NCBI GenBank assembly: GCA_907165275.2
Contig: OU015669.1
Coordinates: forward strand, 3,618,501 to 3,682,500
Direction of reading: 5' to 3'
Length of the DNA: 64,000 nucleotides
DNA from: Zygaena filipendulae
Lineage: Eukaryota > Arthropoda > Insecta > Lepidoptera > Zygaenidae
The position numbers were made by a program, and so were the translations under genes. Shown piece by piece: positions 1-10,969 of this stretch. Every line of letters starts with the position of its first letter. Positions within the stretch are counted from its first letter, which is position 1. A model generated the notes under the pieces. The model was not told the DNA's origin, searched no databases, and was given only the letters and a program-made list of their open reading frames with translations.

Positions 1-265
1 TGTTATATAAAACATTTTTTATATAACACCTTTTTTCCTGACATCTGATTTAAATAAAAAAAGCCAAACATATATGTTGCTCCAGGTTAAACTTAATCTA
101 CCAGTGAAAACCGCATTACAATCCGTTTAGTAGATTTGTAGATTATCGTGAACAGACAGATGAAGGACAAGAATTTTAAAAACTATTTTTGTTTTTTTTT
201 TTGGTAAAAATATTCAATGTACATAATTTTTTCTATAATTGATTCTTCATTCTACTCTTTTGTCA
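1..265 (-). mobile_element. Helitron-like remnant (long subtype), cut by window edge
   Basis: Matches the inner parts of the copies at about 37717-38015 and 63652-63955: the blocks resembling CTCCAGGTTAAACTTAATCT, then GATTATCGTGAACAGACAG, then TATTCAATGTACA. It sits in intron 1 of PUDP copy A. The CTAG-bearing end is outside the window or lost. Confidence 0.6.
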
Positions 266-371
266 GTATAGATTAACTTTAAAACAATTCCTAGGTTGAC
301 TATAAATCGCAGCAAGTCTCTACTCTCAACATAATAAAACTATAGTAAAAACTTTACCTATTCGTTTATAG

Positions 372-1818
372 ATACAGAGGATTTATACACAATAGCATTC
401 CAAAATATTTTATCTCGTTTCGGGAAAAACTATACTTTTAAGCTCAAGTTACAGCTTATGGGCTTACAGGCTCATGAAACAGCAGAAAAAATTATATCTG
501 TGTTGAACTTACCAATGTCTAGTGAGGAATTCATATTAGAAAGTAAAAAAGAATTTGAGATTCTTTTTCCTGATTGCAAGATACTGCCAGGTAAGCATTT
601 ATTGAATTTGAGTTGGTGAAAAAAAAAAAACCTGGAAAAAGTATTTAAATTACTGTTTGCATTTTTAGGGGCAGAGAAGATAATAAAACATTTCAATAAG
701 CACAATATTCCGATAGGGTTAGCAACTAGTTCTAGCGTAGAGAGCTATGAAATGAAAGTTAATAAACATCACAAGGACTTGTTTGCACTTTTCCCTCACA
801 AGACTTTTGGATCATCAGAATCAGAGGTGAAGAGGGGCAAGCCATTTCCAGACATATTTTTAGTGGCAGCGTCCAAATTCCTAGACAAGCCAAAACCAGA
901 ACAGGTAACTATTTAAGGCACAATAACTAGGTACTTAAAAATATTTCGAATATGAAACTGGGTTTAAACAAAATGCACCAAATTATATACTCTAATATAA
1001 TTAGTATGGTTGCCAACCTTTTCAAGACGAGCAATCAGCAGCTTAGTGGCTATTTGAGTAGACACAAAAACAGTATTTTTTTCTAAACTGCGAGGAAATA
1101 ATATTATAATATATAAAGCTCGATTACCACTCACTCATTGACATAATTGTTCTCCCAGAAGGAGCATCTCTAGGTTGATATAATGTATGGAACATGTAGA
1201 GGGGATGTTTCGGTGATTATGGGAAAACCTCGACATCTTCAATAAAATAGTTTCAGTGTGGTTGACAGACCTATAAATTATATTACACTCAAGTTGTTTA
1301 GTGTATGGCAAAATTCAGGTTTATTGAATTCCATAATAAAAGTAAAAAAAAAAAATTGTACCTATTACCTAATACTAGTAGTTTTATTATTATTACTAGC
1401 TGCTTCCCGCGGTTTCGCCCTCGTTAATTTCGAAGGTTCCGCGAGAATTCCGGGATAAAAGTACCCGTCCTTATCTGTACCTATGTATCCGTGACAACGT
1501 GTATGCAAAGTTTCATGATGGCGTAAAAGCATAACAAACAAACTCACTTTCGCATTTATAATAATTTAGTAAGAATTAGTCATTGTTAAAATTATTCTGT
1601 TAAATTGTGAATTTAGGAAATTATGTTGTTCACAGTGTTTGGTATTTGAAGATGCTGTGAATGGTGTAAAAGCCGCTAGGGCTGCTGGTATGCAGGTAGT
1701 GATGGTGCCTGACCCTCGTCTCGACACTGAACTGACTGCAGACGCTACTGTTGTCCTTCGCACTTTAGAAGAATTCCAACCTGAGATATTTGGCTTACCA
1801 CCATTTAGTGATCAATAG
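372..1818 (+). CDS. PUDP: PUDP-like HAD phosphatase, copy A (5' partial)
   Basis: Pseudouridine-5'-phosphatase-like enzyme of the haloacid dehalogenase (HAD) superfamily, expected to remove the phosphate from pseudouridine 5'-phosphate or a related small phosphate in the cytosol. Visible exons: 372-590, 669-904, 1636-1818 (stop TAG at 1816). Each has AG/GT borders, and phases match copies B and C. Exon 1, which should carry the DxD nucleophile motif, lies left of the window. Seen in the rest: cap-domain start TEDLYT, motif II LATSSS, motif III lysine in RGKPFPDIF, motif IV in [14 protein letters not shown], and the family's C-terminal FGLPPF. There is no frameshift or internal stop, so the copy is probably active. 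Its first intron holds a Helitron-like remnant, and the third (905-1635) a second one. AATAAA lies at 1934-1939. The family call is secure; the substrate is inferred from the family. Confidence 0.88.
1396..1567 (-). mobile_element. Helitron-like short repeat in intron 3 of PUDP copy A
   Basis: Begins CTAGCTGCTTCCCGCGGTTT and contains the CCGGGATAAAAGTA block. The far end resembles TTATAATAATTTAG. Read on the - strand it ends in the GC-rich hairpin followed by CTAG, the Helitron 3' signature. Confidence 0.6.
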
Positions 1819-3369
1819 TTACAATGTGAAACTAAGAATATAGCAGGCCCACTATGACAGCGGACTGCAAAAATAAGGGAAGAGTGGAAAAGGCTGGAAG
1901 AGGCCTATGTGTCGCAAAGACACGCCGACACACAATAAAATAAAATATCCAACGAATTGCTACCAAAACTGTTATGGTTGGCAATAAAGGCTATAATAAA
2001 TAAATAAATAAAATTACAATGTATAAAAGAAAAAAGGAATTAAAAAAATATATTAATATGATCTTTATTGTGCAATAAATAGATACCTATTCCGTTTTTA
2101 ATTTGGGCACTTGAAAAATTAATATCACAACATTATTATTTTAGTTCATAGATACCTACTAGTCTTAAAACAAAAGTAATGCACAAATTATAGTAAATTT
2201 CCCACTTTTATAAATATGTCTAATAACAGTAGACAATGTTTGGAAGTTACGTAGGTAGGTACCTACCTACATGAGTATATAATAGATATACTGATCTGAT
2301 GACCTTACTCCCAAATTATGTGTATAAGTTCCTAACTACACTGAATGCGTAGTTTTTACGTATAGTTTTAACTTTACAACTATTTTCGTAAGCATTAGCC
2401 GCTGCTAACTAACACAAAACAACAAACAAAACAAATTTCTGCAACTCGCTGAAAAATATCTTACTTTTTTACATTTTTTTTTGTAATTCAAGGCTGAAAA
2501 ATCATTAAAAAGGCTTATTCCACATTTTAAAAACAGCTAGTGTTTGGTCGCAAATTGCTCGATTTCGGTCCTATTATTGAGTAGGCTCAGACGAAATAAA
2601 AGTAGGTATACAACGTGTTAATAAATTAACTGAAAACCTGATACACCCCATTTAAAAAAATAAACAATATTATGATTAAAATATATTTTATGTCGAAAAA
2701 ATGTATACTTTAAAAGTTATTCAACATTAGTTTGGAGGTGACCTATCTACGAAATTCCAAGCGCTACGCCCGCGCCTATCGGTTCGAATTTTTTTTCTGC
2801 GGGCGGCGTACGCGTCAAATATTGTATTATAAATAATTTAGACATGGGCTAATAAAAATGAAAAAATATAACCTATATTAAAACATAGTGCGATCGATTC
2901 GCTAGTGGATTCTGAGCAAACTACTTTCTAGTTTTCAGTTAATTCATTAACACGTTGTATAGATCAAAGATCATATAGGTAATCACTACCTTAACCACCT
3001 ATTACCTACTATACAAGTGAATTTCGTCGTGGACAAATACGAAACTATGACGAACCTACTTTGTTCGATATTTTAAACTTTTCTTAGTGCATATTTTTAG
3101 TTTGTGGCCTGAACATAATATAAAACAATACAAATAAATTTAATTAAAACTGTAATGAACACGATTTGTTGTGTGCTTCTAATAAATAAATGACTAAAAG
3201 TACGATTATGATAAAATTAAAACTATAAAACTATATTCATGGTCAAGTCTATCTATCTCTAGTATCTATCTATTTTTTTTAACGTAGATGATCCACTAGG
3301 CAGTCGTATATGCTTGCGTCACGTGTTTCGTTGCGTAATCATGGGCAATTTTTGGTTTTCCCATGCGTC
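1819..3369. other. Intergenic spacer between PUDP copies A and B
   Basis: AT-rich, with no supported gene. It contains the poly(A) signal of copy A and the MITE at 2609-2960. A GC-rich patch at 2765-2815 has no recognised meaning. Confidence 0.6.
2609..2960. mobile_element. MITE-like element with 29-bp inverted termini
   Basis: TACAACGTGTTAATAAATTA at 2609 is repeated, inverted and nearly identical, at 2932-2960. Both outer ends abut TA, as expected for Tc1/mariner-type insertion. There is no coding sequence inside. It lies between PUDP copies A and B. Confidence 0.55.
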
Positions 3370-3402
3370 TATAAATAAATATCATCGCTAGGAATACGCA
3401 GT
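3370..3402 (+). promoter_or_regulatory. Candidate core promoter of PUDP copy B
   Basis: TATAAATA starts at 3370 and an arthropod-type initiator core GCAGTT has its A at 3400, so the TATA box sits 30 bp upstream, the canonical spacing. A CACGTG E-box lies at 3320-3325. The start codon is at 3611, giving a 5' UTR of about 210 nt. The call is from motif spacing only. Confidence 0.45.
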
Positions 3403-3610
3403 TTTCTGTGTCTGTGTGACCTTATTTTACAGCACGCCTTAATATGAATAACTGAAAACATTATCTCTGTAGTGAGTAAAGCGCGTGCGAAATACGTGGT
3501 GACTGGTGTGATACCTATTACTTAACTAAATAGTTAATTTTATTCTTAAATTAATAATAAAATTTCTAGATATATTTTTGCTATATAAAATAGTAGGTAA
3601 TATTTGAAAA

Positions 3611-6600
3611 ATGCATTTCAAGTCCGCGACTCACGTTTTATTTGATATGGACGGTTTATTATTAAGTAAGTTTATTGATATAATCAAAAACTTAACTAAA
3701 ACAGGATTATTTGACAATAATATTTTCTTTATCACTTTCAGATACAGAAGATCTGTACACGATTGGATTCCAAAAAATTGCTTCACGTTTCGGTAAAGAT
3801 TTCACATTCGCGTTGAAAAGTAAAATAATGGGACAACAGAGCAACGAGTTCGCGGCTAACATCATCAACGACCTTGAACTGCCACTCACCGTTGACGAAT
3901 TTTTGAAAGAGTTACGTGAAGCCATGGACGATTTGTTTCCACAATGCAAAGTTTTGCCAGGTATTAATTTTCTACTCGTACCGTCCTCAGTTATTCCTTG
4001 ATTTGGAACATCACATTTTTTTGGAATTATTTATACATATAACTTATAGTAATGGTAAGCCGGTAAGAAATCAGTAAATTCGTCAGTATAAATATTTGCG
4101 AGCAATCCAACAAGCTTACGGCCGCACTAGAGTAGTTTTAATTTAATGATTACTTATTAAATTAAGTAATTAGTAAAACGACTCTGAGTGCGGCCGTTTG
4201 TTAGATTATGGTGATCATAATTCGTTATGATAACAGAGCGACCATAACGTATTTTGTTCTTAAAGATCACTTGGCGAAGCGAAACAATACAACTAGTATA
4301 TACTAGTGTATAACTAGCTAGTATAACTAGTGTATAACTAGCTGTGCTCCGCGGTTTCACTCGCGGAATTTTCGGAGGACGGAGATCCCGCAGGAATTCG
4401 AATTTTAAAAAAATCCTTAGCGGATGCTGGATGCCTACGTCATTACAAAGTCTCTATATGCCTTTCAGCGAAATACGTTCAGTAGTTTCGGCTGTGCGTT
4501 GATTGACAGATGAGTCAGTCAGGTTTGCCTTTTATATAAAGTCATTATAAACTAGTAGTAATAATTTTTTGATTATTTATTGATTCCAGCGACCAAGCAT
4601 TAGGATTTTACAAATGTAAACTTTTGTTATTTTGCACCCATGTCGATTTAGGGAAATCAAAACTGAATATTAAGAATTTTAAATGTTTAAAAAATATAAC
4701 CACTCAGATTGCGACAACACCCCACCCTTCCCCCTCGCGAAGGAAGTGAACGATCATCGAGGGCTGGTAGTGAACACACCACCGCCTGTCTCACGCTCAG
4801 GGCGCCGCGCCACATTTCTTCATCGCGGCTATTGGAGACTCACATAGTGTGAAGGTCTTGCGAAGAGCTTACTATAGAAATGATCCTATGAAGTAAGGTC
4901 TTAACTCTACTTTGTGAATCTCGAACTCTGTATGTATTTACGATGGCAAAACAATAGTGCGATGTAAAATACAACTAGCGCCACCTGTCAGAATATTTTC
5001 ATACGATATATCATTAGTTTTCCAGGGGGGATAAGATGCGCAACACGATAAAATTTTATCGAGCCATTTTATCGATTCTCGTCGACATATTGTATGGTTT
5101 TGTCGACGAGAATCGATAAAATGGCTCGATATAATTTTATCGTGTTGCGCATCTTAGCCCCGCTGGGCCACTGTCCCTGGATGGCGGTGAAATATGGGAA
5201 ATACCTATATGAATGTCGTGGTTACATCTGAGAATTAGCCAATTCATGATGTGACCGGTCATTTCATGAAATGGCCAGCTAAAACTTATCATATCGATTC
5301 AACGTTCACATCAACGTTTGATGATTTGGGCAATAACGTTATGCCATATCACATAATAATATATTATGTAGGTTACCCAGAACAGATGTTAAAAAAACTC
5401 GATTACAACTATCGAAATGTAAACACTAGAACAGCATTCTGCATAGCTAAGATGCGCGCCACGATATGTTTATCGAACGAAAGATAAAATTGTCGACACG
5501 ACAAATATTTGTGAGCGTCCAAGCAAAAAAGTGCAGTAGTGGGGTATTGAGTTAAGACTAGATTCGGTTAAACATTTTGTGCTGCCGGTAGACAAAACGA
5601 TATAATATGTCGACGAGAATCGATAAAATGGCTCGATAAAATTTTATCATGTTACGCATCCTAGCTCCGCTGGTTAGGTTAAGTTTGTACTGCAAACCAA
5701 GTCGCGCGAGCTGAGCGAGCGGAAAATTCGAATTGTAGGATCTGCGTTGATTTTTTCTTAAAAATTAGAAACTCATTCGCAATTGCCATAATATCATATT
5801 TGGAAATAATAGTTCTAGACTTACTAGACTTTTATTCTGCTTTTGCTTGGTCACCCTGCTTTCCTCCGAAAAATTATAGAAACAAAAGATACTTAATAGC
5901 CGCTCCGACCCGTTTACCTAACATTCGACGCGCAGTAATCTGCGGGGTTAGCCAAGTTGACATTATTCGATAATCGTTAAGGCATAGAAATCTAGAATAA
6001 AAAACTTTGGTCAACCAATCTACACTGGATAGCCGCTAAGCGAGTCATTCGATACCTTAAAAAGGATTACAAAGGATTTTCGGATTCAATTTAAATCTGA
6101 AGGTCAACTACATCTAGTATGTTATGTGGATGCAGACTATGGGAACAATCTTGTGGACCGACGATCATTCACCGGATTCATATTCTTAATGAGTGGCGCT
6201 AATCTTAATCTTGGGAAGCTCGCAAGCAGCGCACAGTCGTTCTGTCGACTACAGAAGCCGAGTACATAGCTCTTGCAGAAGCTTGCAAAGAGTCTATTTA
6301 TCTTAAATCGCTCATTACAGAATTGTTACAAGTCACCACTCATTTAAGTCACAATGTGTCATAAAACGAATAGTAAATTTAAATATATACATGACACATA
6401 TTAGGCCAGGATGTCTTCATGGTAAACCACGGAGTTTTAACACAATCAAAACTCTTGCTTTACGTGACCACTTGAAAACTAGAGTTTTGATTGGCTGATC
6501 AAATGACATGACGATTCTTTACATGTTTTCTATGCGTTAACGATTGTAGAATGTCATCTTGGCTAACCCCGCTGGGGCTCTTACTGAAACCAAAAGACAT

Positions 6601-7981
6601 TATTATTATTAAAATGAGTTCTGGTGCAAAACTATACCTAAATATTATGTTTCTTATCTACATCGCGTGTTTTAAGTGAGTGTTGAAGCTTGTTACTAGC
6701 AATGTGGTACGATTTTCTCCCCAACCTTAACGTTGGTTCTCTTTCGCCAGAACCAGTTGCTTGCTTGGGTATAGTATAGGGTGTATTGGGTATAATATAG
6801 TACCTGGCCGGTAGCTACAGCTTTCACCCGTCGTGGACCCCTTCTCTACTCAGAACTTTTTATCTCGAAAACACGTAAACCTACCTGTGCTCAATTCAGC
6901 TCTTTTTTTCAGGTGTTAAAGAGCTTATACTCCATTTACGTAAACACAAGATTCCAATCGGTCTGGCAACAAGCAGTAGCAAGGAATCTTACAATATGAA
7001 AGTGCAAAATCACAAAGATTTGTTTGAACTGCTGCCATACAAGACCTGGGGTTCCTCTGACCCGGAAGTTAAAAGAGGGAAACCTTATCCCGACATATTT
7101 CTGGTGGCCGCAGCCAAGTTTCCCGACAAACCTGATCCTAGCAAAGTAAGTTTTATTGCAAATGGTCATCTTTATTTCAGGTGTGACAGCTGAGAGTTTG
7201 TCTTATTTTTGAAGTGTTATAATTTGTATAGAAGCAGTGATGCTATAGATTTCTGCATCTGCAAAACTACAGCACACATTTTCCTATCCGCTTCAGTATT
7301 TGACTCCCTGATTCCTCATTTCAAGTAGCTTTTTATTTTTCAGCAACGAGTAGAGTGAATTCTAAGAGTTTTCCAGTATAGCGTACTTGTGAATATCTAT
7401 TAAACACCTCTGCCTCATCATTGGTGGTGGACCCCATTCTTTGCCAGGTGATAATCACAATAACGTGGTCGTGCCGTCTGCTGGGTGAAACTATCCGCCA
7501 TATTACCTCTGTTTGTGCGACTCTTGTTAACACAGCCAAGCGGACAAAATAGTCCACCAAGACTTCGCTCTGAAGTACGATCTTGTGACTTCTAGGGGGC
7601 CGTATTATAAGTATGCGCCGGAGCCAGTTCTCGAAAACGACCACATCCAGCTCTACTGGGACAGATCCATTATCACTGACAGGACTCTTGCTGACTTGCG
7701 AATAAACCTAATATATAGAAGATGGACTGGGAGCAAGAAATCTTTCCTGAAAAGACGGTCAGTAGTGATCGTCTAAGATAACATGCTATCTTTTCCAGTG
7801 TTTGGTGTTTGAGGATTCAATAAACGGTGTGAAAGCGGCGAGAGCGGCTGGCATGCAGGTAGTGATGATTCCGGACAAGCGGTTAGACCGCTCGCAAGCC
7901 TCGGAAGCCACCCTCATTCTAGACTCTATGGTGCAGTTCCGACCGGAAACATTCGGTTTGCCACCTTTTGATCATAAGTAG
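3611..7981 (+). CDS. PUDP: PUDP-like HAD phosphatase, copy B (complete)
   Basis: Complete paralogue of copy A, 229 residues (usual length about 230). Exons: 3611-3665, 3742-3960, 6913-7145, 7799-7981. ATG at 3611 begins [15 protein letters not shown]. Catalytic set seen: nucleophile Asp12 and acid/base Asp14 in FDMDG, Thr111/Ser112 in LATSSS, Lys148 in RGKP, and Glu174-Asp175 in VFED. The residue just after GLLL is Asn19 (codon AAT split by intron 1), where copy C has Asp, as the family usually does; this site lies at the junction to the cap domain and may shift substrate choice. Intron 1 is only 76 bp, but intron 2 (3961-6912) has swollen to 2.95 kb with nested transposons, and intron 3 holds a LINE fragment. 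A TATA/initiator pair lies upstream (3370-3402). AATAAA is at 8153-8158. The gene converges with copy C, with 330 bp between the stop codons. Confidence 0.92.
4119..4198. mobile_element. Palindromic MITE, CGGCCGCACTCAGAGTCG family (copy 1)
   Basis: About 80 bp that folds almost entirely on itself: ACGGCCGCACTAGAGTAG at the left is mirrored by CGACTCTGAGTGCGGCCGT at the right, with TTTTAATGATTACTTA inside each arm. Same family as 28698-28830, 32517-32638 and 32683-32845. No coding capacity. Confidence 0.7.
4338..4560 (-). mobile_element. Helitron-like remnant in intron 2 of PUDP copy B
   Basis: Starts CTAGCTGTGCTCCGCGGTTT. It includes decayed GGAATTC and CAGTAGTTTCGGCTGT blocks shared with other copies. 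The right end is approximate. Confidence 0.55.
5022..5166. mobile_element. 145-bp near-perfect palindromic element
   Basis: The left half reads AAGATGCGCAACACGATAAA onward and the right half is its reverse complement over about 57 nt, with a short loop near 5090-5100. The outer ends are the complementary pair CCAGGGGGG and CCCCGCTGG. A single-strand transcript would form one long hairpin. It is a non-autonomous fold-back or MITE type and lies in intron 2 of PUDP copy B. Confidence 0.75.
5445..5673. mobile_element. Diverged second copy of the palindromic element
   Basis: The right arm at 5609-5673 matches the 5105-5166 arm (TGTCGACGAGAATCGATAAA, ending CTCCGCTGG). A left arm with GCTAAGATGCGCGCCACGAT begins near 5447. 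About 110 bp of unrelated sequence separates the arms. Confidence 0.6.
5942..6572. mobile_element. Transposon with about 48-bp inverted termini enclosing a Copia fragment
   Basis: GCGGGGTTAGCCAAGTTGAC at 5942-5990 is mirrored at 6526-6572 (…GGCTAACCCCGC), including AATCGTTAA and GCATAGAAA. The same terminal and sub-terminal blocks, including the TTACGTGACCAC and GACATGACGATTC pieces, recur at 32395-32875, so this is a dispersed family. Between the termini lies a Ty1/Copia coding fragment. Confidence 0.65.
6022..6340 (+). pseudogene. Ty1/Copia RNase H fragment
   Basis: Conceptual reading gives Copia-type motifs in order: [14 protein letters not shown], then [19 protein letters not shown], then [19 protein letters not shown] and ALAEACKES. 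These mark the end of the Copia polyprotein (reverse transcriptase to RNase H). In-frame stops or a frame change occur between the first and second block, and no LTR or other polyprotein part is present, so it is a dead fragment. It lies between the termini of the 5942-6572 element. Confidence 0.8.
7545..7705 (+). pseudogene. Fragment of a non-LTR retrotransposon ORF
   Basis: Reads LALKY-like then [14 protein letters not shown] and [12 protein letters not shown], a stretch recalled from the C-terminal region of insect non-LTR retrotransposon polyproteins. Similarity fades after ADLR. It lies in intron 3 of PUDP copy B and is too short and decayed to be active. Confidence 0.5.
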
Positions 7982-8311
7982 TGAAATTATACAGCGACAT
8001 GTTACTAATAGAAATATATTTATTCTAATACCTAAGTTGGAGACAATTTGAGCATATCACTGTTGTATTTTATTATTGTCTACTATTTTAATATTTATTT
8101 AACTAATGTTAATAGTCACAAAAATGTTAAGTATTTAAGTAGTATTAACTAAAATAAAATATATGTATTCATGACTAGATTGGAATGAACATTAATTTTG
8201 TATTTAGTTTACTTTAGTCTTATATTTTTTTTGGCTTAGTAGTTTGTAATTTGGAGTGTAGTTTTCTGTAGTTATTGGATCTCATCATGAATAATAAAAT
8301 TGTTTAGATTC

Positions 8312-10207
8312 TTATTCATAAGCGGGGAGACCGAAAAGTTCAGGCTTAAAGTCTTCTAGAGATTTAAGCACTAAAGTGGCATCTTTCAATGAATCGGTTG
8401 ATATTCGAGGATCGGGCACCACTACGACTTGCATCTTCGCCGCCAGTGCGGCTTTCACTCCATTCACGGCATCCTCAAAAACTATACACTGAAAAAAAAA
8501 ACAATTTAATTTTTGTAGATTTTGGTTTCTATTCAAAATATTAAATCAAATGAAATAATAAATGAGAGTTCAAGCAAAAATATAAGATATAAATGGCATT
8601 GACACATTCAGTTTAGTAACATAAATTGGTTTAAGTTTAGTATTTTTTCTATCTACTCCATCGGTGTGAAGGTGACTTATCGTGTTAACAAATTGAAGTT
8701 GTCTACAAACTAATATTAAAATCAAGTCAATTAATATACTTTATTTTACAAAAACACAATATATTTTCTAAAAACTGTATAACGTACGTTATTTTCACAT
8801 GAAAATGGTCTTTAAAAGTTAAGAATAGTGTGCAAATACTTACATCATCAGGTTTCGGTTTATCAGGAAACCTGGAAGCACATACTAGGAATATCGATGG
8901 GTCCGGCTTCCCTCTCGCGACATCCGGATCTGAATACCCCATTGTGCAATGGTGGAATAGCCTCAAGAACTCTTTGTGGTTTTGCATCTTCATGTTCACA
9001 CTCTCTTCACTCGAGCTAGTGGCCAGAGCTATCGGTATCTTGTGTTTATGGAAATGTTCAACTAATTTTTGAGCACCTAAAATCACAAAGTTACATCATA
9101 CTAGATGTTCCCAACGGGTTCGCCACAGTGAATTTTGAGTGAATTCTCCCGAAATAAAAAGTATCCGTCCTTAAAATATCCGTTCAGCTGTTTATAAATT
9201 TATTTTATTTATTTATTCTTCACTAGTTGTACCCCGCGGTAATTTCTGAGTTCCAGCCGGAATTTCAGGCTTCATTAATCACTCTATCAATTGGTGAAAA
9301 CCGCATGAAAATCCATTCAGTAGTTTTCGAGTTTATCGCGAACAGATAGCGGAAGCAACTTCATTTTATACTATGTAAAGATTGCACAGAATGTACAAAT
9401 GGGGAACTTAATGCCTTGCGGAATTCTCTACCAGTTTACTATCGGATAGACAGAGAGATGTAGATAATGGGGTGTGCAACCTAAGAAAAATAATATAATA
9501 ATACTAATTAACTAAAAAATAAAGACAGAATATAAAGATAATTAGAGTAATAAGTATATTATTATTTATGTGTGATAGACTAATAAAAATCTAGCAAAAA
9601 ACTTTTTCCTAGAGATTGAGCAAATGGTCAAATAAGAATAGATTTTTTTAGACAAAAAAAAAGGTTATTATTTACGTTAGTTTTTCATGAAATCACCTAG
9701 TTCGTTTGGTTGTAAATTAACAGGTGACTTTTCATATTTAGAATTTTCACGAGAATTCAAAAGTATTTGCGTGTATTTGGCAGGATACACGCCCTCATTT
9801 GGTTACCTGGCATTAGTTGAACACTGGGAAATATCACTTTATAGACCTTCATGCACTCGTTCATGAATTCTTTTTTAGTAATGGGTAACTCTAGCGACTT
9901 TACAATTTTTTCGGCGCATTCGTGCCCCTGAAAGCCAAGCAGGCTGGCATTTAAATCCCATGTAAATGATTTTCCATACTTAGAACAAACAGTTGAAAAT
10001 GCTTGCGTATAAAGTTTTTCTGAATCTAAAATAAAATATAAAATAACACCAGCATTAAATAAAAAAATATTTAGTAAGTTGTTATATTCACACACCAGTG
10101 TGGGAACACCTTTATGCAACCGTACTTCTACATTAATGAAGCATGAAGTTACCTAAAAGGAGTCCGTCCAAATCGAATAGTACGTGCGAAACTCTTTTGT
10201 ACTGCAT
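8312..10207 (-). CDS. PUDP: PUDP-like HAD phosphatase, copy C (complete)
   Basis: Third paralogue, on the opposite strand, 227 residues. Exons in transcript order: 10153-10207 (ATG), 9807-10025, 8844-9076, 8312-8488 (TAA). Exons 1 to 3 are 55, 219 and 233 nt, exactly as in copy B, so the three genes descend from one intron-containing ancestor by DNA-level duplication. HAD motifs: FDLDG (Leu replaces the Met of copy B), GLLLD (normal Asp), [18 protein letters not shown], and [12 protein letters not shown]. It is more diverged than A is from B, judged by eye: cap helix and motif III region differ (for example [15 protein letters not shown]). There is no disabling change. Likely the same reaction class, possibly on another phosphorylated metabolite. 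A Helitron-like remnant lies in intron 2. Confidence 0.92.
9223..9380 (-). mobile_element. Helitron-like remnant in intron 2 of PUDP copy C
   Basis: CTAGTTGTACCCCGCGGTAA at the left, followed by AACCGCATGAAAATCCATTC and a GCGAACAGATAG block shared with other copies. It is decayed. Confidence 0.55.
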
Positions 10208-10969
10208 ATTAAATAAATTAAACTCAACTTGATTTATTACATAGGTACGTATAGGATATAAGAAAACCAAAAGCTTCGATTAATTAAAATAGATATTCAC
10301 TGCTGAAGTGACAAAGACATTGCGTGATCTTAACCTGAAAGGAAACAGCTGATCGTTTTAGTAGCTGTCACTATGCTTATGTTACTCTTTGCTGTCACTG
10401 TCTTTACCAAGTGACACGGACGTGTTTACAGTAGGTACCAGAGAGAAGGTAATCACTACGTTTTAAGAGACGGGACTTCCTTACTTGGTTTTGGAATCCA
10501 TTTAGCAGACCCAGCAATACCAACACAGCGAAAATTTAAATGTCAAAATACTTCATAACTCATGGGTACCAACATTAACGAGAACAATAGGGATGGCCAC
10601 ATGTAGTTCCTGATTAAATCGATATCGATAAATTATCATTAGAGCATCGTGGGCTTCATACCAGGTGAATTAAATCTACAACGGGGGAAAACATTTGTCG
10701 TAAAATTGAAACAATAAATTATTATTTTTATTTATTTATTATTATTCCAATATTTTAGTTTGTCATGATGATGATGTTATTAGATAGATAGATATTTATT
10801 TTCTCTTTAAAAATTACATTTACATTTTATGTCAAAATTAAATAACCTATTTGGGAAAGTAAATGATTTACTTCGCAGTGCCTCCTTGTTGAGCCTTGTT
10901 TAAATTATCGGTAGAAATATCCTCCGAAAGTGAAAAACTTTCGTTTATCTTCCGACATTCGTTCCTTAC
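10208..10969. other. Intergenic stretch, no gene seen
   Basis: AT-rich sequence upstream of PUDP copy C and downstream of the THAP remnant. I see no coding frame with codon structure and no repeat I can classify. A polyadenylation-like AATAAA on the - strand lies near 10795. Confidence 0.5.

Noticed and set aside
372..1818. PUDP copy A as a truncated pseudogene lacking exon 1
   Set aside because: The missing exon is expected left of the window; remaining exons are intact with good splice sites.
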